Positions 1 to 3,871 of a stretch of DNA of 6,400 nt are shown piece by piece. Under the pieces are notes generated by a model. That model ran no database searches. It had not been told where the DNA came from and saw nothing but the letters and a program-made list of their open reading frames with translations. The translations under genes and the position numbers were made by a program. The first letter of the stretch is position 1. Every line of letters begins with the position of its first letter. Source of the stretch: an uncultured Myxococcales bacterium (GTDB lineage: Bacteria; Myxococcota_A; UBA9042); the NCBI GenBank assembly GCA_937915965.1, contig CALGHC010000703.1:1-6400 (forward strand). The letters run 5' to 3'.

Positions 1-989
1 CAGCGCCAGGACGCCTCCATGACCCCGAGGCCCTCAAAGCCGACGCCGACGCGCGCGAAGTTCATCAACACGGTCATGAGCTTGAAGCCCTCGCCGCGCT
101 TGCCGACGAGCTCTCCAACCGAGTCTTCGTAGACCAGCGAGACGGTCGGCGAGCCCCGGTGGCCGATCTTGTGCTCCACCTTGGCGATCCGCACGTTGTC
201 GACGGTCTTGCCGTCCACCTCGAGCTTGCGACGGACCAGGAACAGGGACAGGCCCTTGAGGCCGGCGGCAGTCTGCTCGTCTTCGGAACGGGCGAGCACA
301 AGCTGATACTGGCCGTGCCCGCTGGTGATGAAGATCTTCTCGCCGTTGAGGCGCCACTTGCCGTCGGCGTCCTCGACGGCGAGGGTACGCACGGCGCCGA
401 GGTCAGAGCCCGCGCCTGGCTCGGTCAGCACCATGCAACCCCACGCCCGACCGGTAGCCATGTCGGCGATCTCGGTGTCGTAGGGGGTCGAGAGCAGGCG
501 ACCGTTTTCGATCTTGCTGCGCGGGTCACGCAGCGCGTAGGTGACAAGCGCGGCGGACAACGCGCTGTGGAAGCCAAAGTGCGTCATGCACGAGGTGTCG
601 GCGCGAGCCAGCATGTCGCTCGCGATGAAGTAGACAAGCGCGGGCATGTTCGCGCCGCCGAGCTCGCGAGGCAACGGGATCCCGTACATGTCGAGCTTCC
701 TGAACCCTTTGAACACCTTGGCGAAAGCCGGCGACTCAACGACCTCGCCGTCGACCAGAGAGGTGCCCTCGGCGTCGATTTGACCGGCCAGCGGATCGAC
801 CTTGCGGGCCACGTACTTGCCGAACTCCTGCAGCACATCGCCATACAGCTCGCGCGCATCCGCGACAGACTCTGGCCGGTCTTCTGCCGAGGCGCCGTGC
901 TCGACCAGACCAAAGAGGCCGGCCCAGTCGATCGTCTGGTCGATGTGAAAGCGCAAGTCGTCGTTGTCGGTGTAGAAGTTGTCGCTCAT
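1..989 (-). CDS. acyl-CoA dehydrogenase, long FadE-like form, N-terminal 329 residues (C-terminus outside window)
   Basis: Flavoprotein of the acyl-CoA dehydrogenase family, which introduces the alpha-beta double bond in acyl-CoA thioesters using FAD and passes electrons to electron-transfer flavoprotein. The frame is open from the ATG at 989-987 to the window edge. Seen in order: an N-terminal segment with FYTDNDDLRFHID (residues 5-17), typical of the long (about 600-residue) FadE/DmdC-like subgroup; the helical N-domain with LPRELGG (106-112) and LARADTS (127-133); the middle beta domain opening with LTEPGAGSD (188-196), then LNGEKIFITSG (214-224) and KIGHRGSPT (274-282); and the start of the C-terminal helical domain, GEGFKLMTVLMNFARVGVG (299-317). 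The catalytic base and C-terminal domain lie outside the window, so substrate chain length cannot be judged. AAGGAG seven bases upstream supports the start. It is divergent from the lipoprotein gene. Family assignment is firm; subgroup is inferred from the N-terminus. Confidence 0.95.
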   Translation of the reverse strand, partial: MSDNFYTDNDDLRFHIDQTIDWAGLFGLVEHGASAEDRPESVADARELYGDVLQEFGKYVARKVDPLAGQIDAEGTSLVDGEVVESPAFAKVFKGFRKLDMYGIPLPRELGGANMPALVYFIASDMLARADTSCMTHFGFHSALSAALVTYALRDPRSKIENGRLLSTPYDTEIADMATGRAWGCMVLTEPGAGSDLGAVRTLAVEDADGKWRLNGEKIFITSGHGQYQLVLARSEDEQTAAGLKGLSLFLVRRKLEVDGKTVDNVRIAKVEHKIGHRGSPTVSLVYEDSVGELVGKRGEGFKLMTVLMNFARVGVGFEGLGVMEASWR

Positions 990-996
990 TTTGGTG

Positions 997-1002
997 CTCC
1001 TT
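997..1002 (-). promoter_or_regulatory. ribosome binding site of the acyl-CoA dehydrogenase
   Basis: AAGGAG on the minus strand, seven bases before the ATG at 989-987. It fixes the start of the dehydrogenase. Confidence 0.8.
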
Positions 1003-1170
1003 GCCGTTGCCGAACGCCTGCTTCCCGGGCGCGTTCGGTCGGTCAGGTTGCCGCTTTCGACGCAGCGCGTCAAGACGCTGGTGAGGAGCCGAAAAGCGTG
1101 TCGGAAGGGCGATTCGTCGGTCACACTCGGCTCGATTTGGCGGCGTCGCGCCCACCGCGTCAATCCCTGC

Positions 1171-1190
1171 GACGCCTCGCGACGCCTCGC
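1171..1190. repeat. tandem duplication of a 10-base unit
   Basis: GACGCCTCGC occurs twice back to back, and a third partial copy (GACG) follows at 1191-1194. It is too short to be more than a local slippage product or a repeated binding site. Confidence 0.7.
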
Positions 1191-1257
1191 GACGAGGGAG
1201 CCACTTCACGAAGCGGAGCGTGGCCACTGACCGGTCCTGATCGAATCGTTCGCTTTC

Positions 1258-1285
1258 TTGCCCGTTTCAGACCCGGACGTACGCT
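1258..1285 (+). promoter_or_regulatory. weak sigma-70-like promoter candidate for the 1363-2211 lipoprotein
   Basis: TTGCCC at 1258-1263 (4 of 6 matches to TTGACA) is followed after 16 bases by TACGCT at 1280-1285 (3 of 6 to TATAAT). It would give a leader of roughly 70 bases. The match is poor, and chance occurrence is quite possible. Confidence 0.2.
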
Positions 1286-1294
1286 GTCGTGAAG

Positions 1295-1307
1295 CCCGGC
1301 CGCCGGG
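1295..1307 (+). other. short GC hairpin in the leader of the lipoprotein gene
   Basis: CCCGG-CCG-CCGGG forms a five-base-pair stem with a three-base loop, 55 bases before the start codon. No U-run follows, so it is not an intrinsic terminator. A role is not apparent. Confidence 0.3.
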
Positions 1308-1352
1308 TGTGGCCCGCGATGGCCCGAACTCAACGAACACAACGGACACGAC

Positions 1353-1356
1353 GGAG
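1353..1356 (+). promoter_or_regulatory. ribosome binding site deciding the lipoprotein start
   Basis: GGAG six bases before the ATG at 1363. This favours that start over the upstream in-frame TTG at 1258 (whose extension encodes no signal-like sequence) and over the in-frame ATG at 1411, which has no purine-rich site ahead of it. Confidence 0.65.
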
Positions 1357-1362
1357 TCGACC

Positions 1363-2211
1363 ATGACTCGCTCGATATGCCTCCCAAGCCGTTTGATTTG
1401 CCGCAACCTCATGGGGCTCGTGCAGCTCGCGTTGGTCGCGTCCCTCGCCGCCGCTTGCGCCGCCCAGGACGGGCCGAGTCTGCCGCCGAGCGAATCAATG
1501 ACGATGGACCTCGGAGGCTTCACGGCCGCCGGCGAAGCGGGCAAGAGCGACGACATCGACACGGCGAAGAAGAGCCACTTCAATCAGGCTGCCATTCGAG
1601 TCGGCTGGCTGAACACGTCGATCGTCCTCGCCCTCGCCGCACCCGTCGCGGTCTTCCGCGCTGCGCTGTCACAACAGCCCATCTTCGAAGACGGGAGCTG
1701 GCAGTGGGACTTCTCGGCCAAATCCGGCGCCGACCTCTTCAACGCCCACCTCAAAGGCACGTTCGCCAGCGGCGCGCGCGACGGTGACCTGCTCGATCTC
1801 GAGATGAAGGTGACCTGCACGGGCTGCAAGGTGCCGACTCAGGACTTCGTTTGGTACACCGGCCACTTCCTGCTTGGCGACGGCAAGGGCCACTGGCAGT
1901 TCTTCGACCCGGAGATCGGCGGCAGCGACTCGCAGGTGCTGCGGATCGACTACGACGTGACCGACGCCGCGCACCGCACCTTGACGTTCGTCAACAACCG
2001 CACCGACGGCCATGCCGACGCTGGCGACGTCATCGAGTACAAGCGCGAGGGCGACCTCGCGAGCGTCTTTGTTCACGACGAGAGCAAGGCGCTGGACTAC
2101 TACGCCGAGACCTCGCGCTCCACCGGTGAGGGGTACCTGCAGGTTCCAAACTTCAACGGCGGCGAGAAAGCGTGCTGGGACGGCGGTCACCATGACGCGC
2201 CATGTCCGTAG
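1363..2211 (+). CDS. putative lipoprotein of unknown function
   Basis: A 282-residue protein that I do not recognise. Its N-terminus looks like a lipoprotein signal: basic residues R3, R10 and R14, a hydrophobic stretch MGLVQLALVASLAAA (17-31), then Cys32. The lipobox A-A-A-C with Leu at -4 is imperfect but acceptable, so the protein is probably exported and lipid-anchored. After a polar linker (about 35-75) comes a hydrophobic patch (about 76-101), then a region rich in aromatics and alternating polar/hydrophobic residues (PIFEDGSWQWDF 106-117, VWYTGHFLLGDGKGHWQFFD 163-182, RTLTFVNNRTDGHADAGD 205-222), suggesting a beta-rich fold. It has a C-T-G-C pair at 152-155 and two further cysteines near the C-terminus (271, 281), which may form disulfides outside the cytoplasm. 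Its tail converges on the nucleoside transporter across a 42-base gap. Export is moderately supported; function is unknown. Confidence 0.85.
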   Translation: MTRSICLPSRLICRNLMGLVQLALVASLAAACAAQDGPSLPPSESMTMDLGGFTAAGEAGKSDDIDTAKKSHFNQAAIRVGWLNTSIVLALAAPVAVFRAALSQQPIFEDGSWQWDFSAKSGADLFNAHLKGTFASGARDGDLLDLEMKVTCTGCKVPTQDFVWYTGHFLLGDGKGHWQFFDPEIGGSDSQVLRIDYDVTDAAHRTLTFVNNRTDGHADAGDVIEYKREGDLASVFVHDESKALDYYAETSRSTGEGYLQVPNFNGGEKACWDGGHHDAPCP

Positions 2212-2253
2212 CAGCGCCCTGAAAGGGGCCAGCTACTCTTCAGCGACGTGGAA
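2212..2253. other. convergent intergenic gap, no clear terminator
   Basis: The stop codons of the lipoprotein and the transporter face each other across 42 bases. A four-base-pair CCCT-GAA-AGGG hairpin at 2217-2227 is the only local dyad. It is short and has no T-run on either side, so it cannot be called a terminator with confidence. Confidence 0.4.
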
Positions 2254-3720
2254 TCAGACCAAAAGACCCGCAAGAGCTGCCGTCATGAACGCTGCCAGCG
2301 TGCCGCCGATCATGGCGCGCACGCCGAGCACGGCGAGGTCGCGCCGCCGCTCGGGCGCGATGCCACTGATACCGCCAATCTGAATCGCGATCGACGAGAA
2401 GTTCGCGAAGCCACACAGGGCGTACGTGGAGATGACGACGGCTCGCGGCGACAACGGGTTGGGGCCAGCGAGATTGCCGGCGAGCTCGAGGTAGCCGACA
2501 AACTCGTTGAGGACCATCTTGATGCCCAGCAGACTGCCGACCTCGACGGACTCCTCGGCTGCGGTGCCCAGCAGCCAGGCGATCGGCGCGAAGCACCAAC
2601 CGAAGACTCTTTGCAGGGTGATGCCCTCGACGCCGACGAGTCCGAACGTCCAAGCGATCAGAGCGTTGAGCAGCGCGATAATGGCGATGAAGGCAAGCAG
2701 CATGGCGCCGACGTTCAATGCCAGCTTCAAGCCGTCGGCTGCACCGGCCGCGGCGGCCTCGATGACGTTGGCGTGGACCCTGGGGACGTCGATGATGGCG
2801 CCAGGGCTGGTCTCGGGGACCTCCGACTCAGGCAGGAGCAGCTTTCCGAAGACCAGCGCGGCCGGAGCGCTCATGATCGAGGCGGCCAGCAGGTGACCTG
2901 CGATCCCGGGGAACTGGGCGTGGAGCATCGAGACGTACGCGGCCATAACCCCACCGGCGACGGTCGCGAAGCCACCCACCATCACGGTGTGCAGCTCGCT
3001 CGACGTCATCTTGGGCAGAAAGGGACGGATCAACAGCGGCGCCTCGGTCTGGCCGACAAAGATGTTACCGGTTGCCGACAGCGTCTCGGCGCCCGAGGTG
3101 CCCAGCGCGCGGGCGACGAAGCGCGAGAAGATGCGGACGATACGGACCATAAAACCGACGTGATAGAGCACCGCCATCAGCGCCGAGAAGAAGATGATCG
3201 TCGGCAGCACCGAGAATCCCACGAAGGCGCCTGCGCCGTTCCACCAGTGCATACCGGGGCCGGGTTTCTGGACTAGATCGCCGAACAGGAAGCGCGCGCC
3301 TTCGTCGGAGAAGTCCATCAAACGAACGAAGATGTCATTGACAGCGCTGAAGGCAGGCGTGCCGATGTCGGTCTTGAGGATCAGCAGCGCGAAGGCAAAC
3401 TGAAGGCCGGTGCCTCCCAACACGACCCGCCAGGGAAAGCGCTGACCTGGCTTGCGGAGACGGAAGAACCAGGCGGCAGCGCACATGACCACGATACCCA
3501 GAAGAGCCTGGGCTCGTTGACCAAATCCAGCCCCGCTGCCGCGGCCGGCGAGGGCAGCCTTGCCGATCGCAGGAGTGGAGTCGACCTCGACGGCGGCCGG
3601 CGTCGCGGCCGCAGGCGGCGACAAGACGTCGGGCGGAGCCGCAGAGGCCCACGTCATCGGGCCGACGAGACTCATGGCAAGCGTAGCGGTCAAGACGAGG
3701 ACGGCTAGGTGGCGCTGCAT
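2254..3720 (-). CDS. nupC: concentrative nucleoside transporter, NupC/CNT family
   Basis: Inner-membrane symporter of the CNT family, importing nucleosides with Na+ or H+ for salvage. The 488-residue frame carries the family signatures: SATGNIFVGQTEAPLLIRP (215-233), whose N219 and G-Q-T-E (223-226) match the cation-site Asn and nucleobase-contacting residues of the Vibrio cholerae CNT structure; NEFVGY (405-410); and YALCGFANFSSIAIQIGG (433-450) with the ribose-site Asn/Ser. Many hydrophobic segments lie between and around these motifs. The conserved cation-site residues suggest Na+ coupling, which is inference. The start at 3720 has a strong GGAGGGAG site; an in-frame upstream extension to 3870 lacks hydrophobic or family character. 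Unusual is the N-terminus: a signal-like sequence (1-27, A-S-A before position 28) plus a 40-residue Ala/Pro-rich linker before the first membrane helix (about 71-86), making it longer than the usual 400-residue bacterial NupC. Confidence 0.95.
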   Translation of the reverse strand: MQRHLAVLVLTATLAMSLVGPMTWASAAPPDVLSPPAAATPAAVEVDSTPAIGKAALAGRGSGAGFGQRAQALLGIVVMCAAAWFFRLRKPGQRFPWRVVLGGTGLQFAFALLILKTDIGTPAFSAVNDIFVRLMDFSDEGARFLFGDLVQKPGPGMHWWNGAGAFVGFSVLPTIIFFSALMAVLYHVGFMVRIVRIFSRFVARALGTSGAETLSATGNIFVGQTEAPLLIRPFLPKMTSSELHTVMVGGFATVAGGVMAAYVSMLHAQFPGIAGHLLAASIMSAPAALVFGKLLLPESEVPETSPGAIIDVPRVHANVIEAAAAGAADGLKLALNVGAMLLAFIAIIALLNALIAWTFGLVGVEGITLQRVFGWCFAPIAWLLGTAAEESVEVGSLLGIKMVLNEFVGYLELAGNLAGPNPLSPRAVVISTYALCGFANFSSIAIQIGGISGIAPERRRDLAVLGVRAMIGGTLAAFMTAALAGLLV

Positions 3721-3722
3721 GG

Positions 3723-3730
3723 CTCCCTCC
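3723..3730 (-). promoter_or_regulatory. ribosome binding site of the nucleoside transporter
   Basis: GGAGGGAG on the minus strand directly ahead of the ATG at 3720-3718; the core GGAGG (3726-3730) is five bases from the start codon. It decides the start in favour of 3720 rather than upstream in-frame codons. Confidence 0.85.
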
Positions 3731-3856
3731 GACGGTGCTGGCAGAGCGACTCTACGGTGAGGTGCGCGAGCGCGGCAAGCGATCGGTGCTTTGCGGTGCG
3801 GGCCATCGATGCGTACCATAAATTTGAGCCGCAAGCGCGACCAGGTCGTCGATGGC

Positions 3857-3865
3857 GGAGGGGAG
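3857..3865 (+). promoter_or_regulatory. ribosome binding site of the repeat lipoprotein
   Basis: GGAGGGGAG ends six bases before the ATG at 3872. This strong site fixes the start codon of the long cysteine-rich protein. Confidence 0.85.
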
Positions 3866-3871
3866 TTCAAT

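Larger units (their letters stand above)
990..1362. other. divergent noncoding region between dehydrogenase and lipoprotein genes
   Basis: About 370 bases separate two divergent genes, and short open frames here lack ribosome binding sites and recognisable products. Contents seen: a minus-strand TTGACG hexamer at 1068-1073 (good -35 match for the dehydrogenase, but no convincing -10 at 16-18 bases); a tandem decamer at 1171-1190; the palindrome GACCGGTC at 1229-1236; a short inverted repeat CGAA-TCG-TTCG at 1242-1252; and a GC-rich hairpin at 1295-1307. It should hold both promoters, but none is clear by eye. Myxococcota-type promoters often match the sigma-70 consensus poorly, so this is not surprising. 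Confidence 0.6.
3721..3871. promoter_or_regulatory. divergent promoter region of nucleoside transporter and repeat lipoprotein
   Basis: This 151-base gap must hold promoters for both flanking genes. The only AT-rich patch is at about 3814-3825. On the plus strand TTGCGG (3791-3796), a 17-base spacer and TACCAT (3814-3819) form a weak sigma-70-like pair (3 and 4 matches of 6). On the minus strand the same patch reads TATGGT (3820-3815), a possible -10 for the transporter with no good -35. The perfect palindrome CATCGATG (3804-3811) lies between the plus-strand hexamers and could be an operator. The region's identity follows from gene layout; the individual sites are tentative. Confidence 0.4.

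Noticed and set aside
1242..1252. CGAA-TCG-TTCG inverted repeat as a LexA-like operator
   Set aside because: The half-site spacing does not fit known LexA boxes and neither neighbouring gene is an SOS function; a 4-base arm is expected by chance.
159..1292. Plus-strand open frame of 377 codons opposite the acyl-CoA dehydrogenase
   Set aside because: The minus-strand frame shows clear dehydrogenase motifs throughout 1-989; the plus-strand reading is a GC-rich antisense shadow.
1258..1362. Upstream TTG start adding 35 residues to the unknown lipoprotein
   Set aside because: The added segment is polar and would bury the signal sequence; GGAG before the ATG at 1363 supports the shorter form.
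2217..2227. Hairpin between the convergent genes as a bidirectional terminator
   Set aside because: The stem is only four base pairs and no T-run follows on either strand.
2248..3276. Plus-strand open frame of 342 codons opposite the nucleoside transporter
   Set aside because: Its product is a charged Arg/Asp/Gly-rich sequence with no motif, while the minus strand carries the CNT signatures.
3721..3870. N-terminal extension of the transporter by 50 residues to an upstream in-frame start
   Set aside because: The extension is Arg/Pro-rich, has no family similarity, overlaps the divergent promoter region, and the ATG at 3720 has a much better ribosome binding site and begins a signal peptide.
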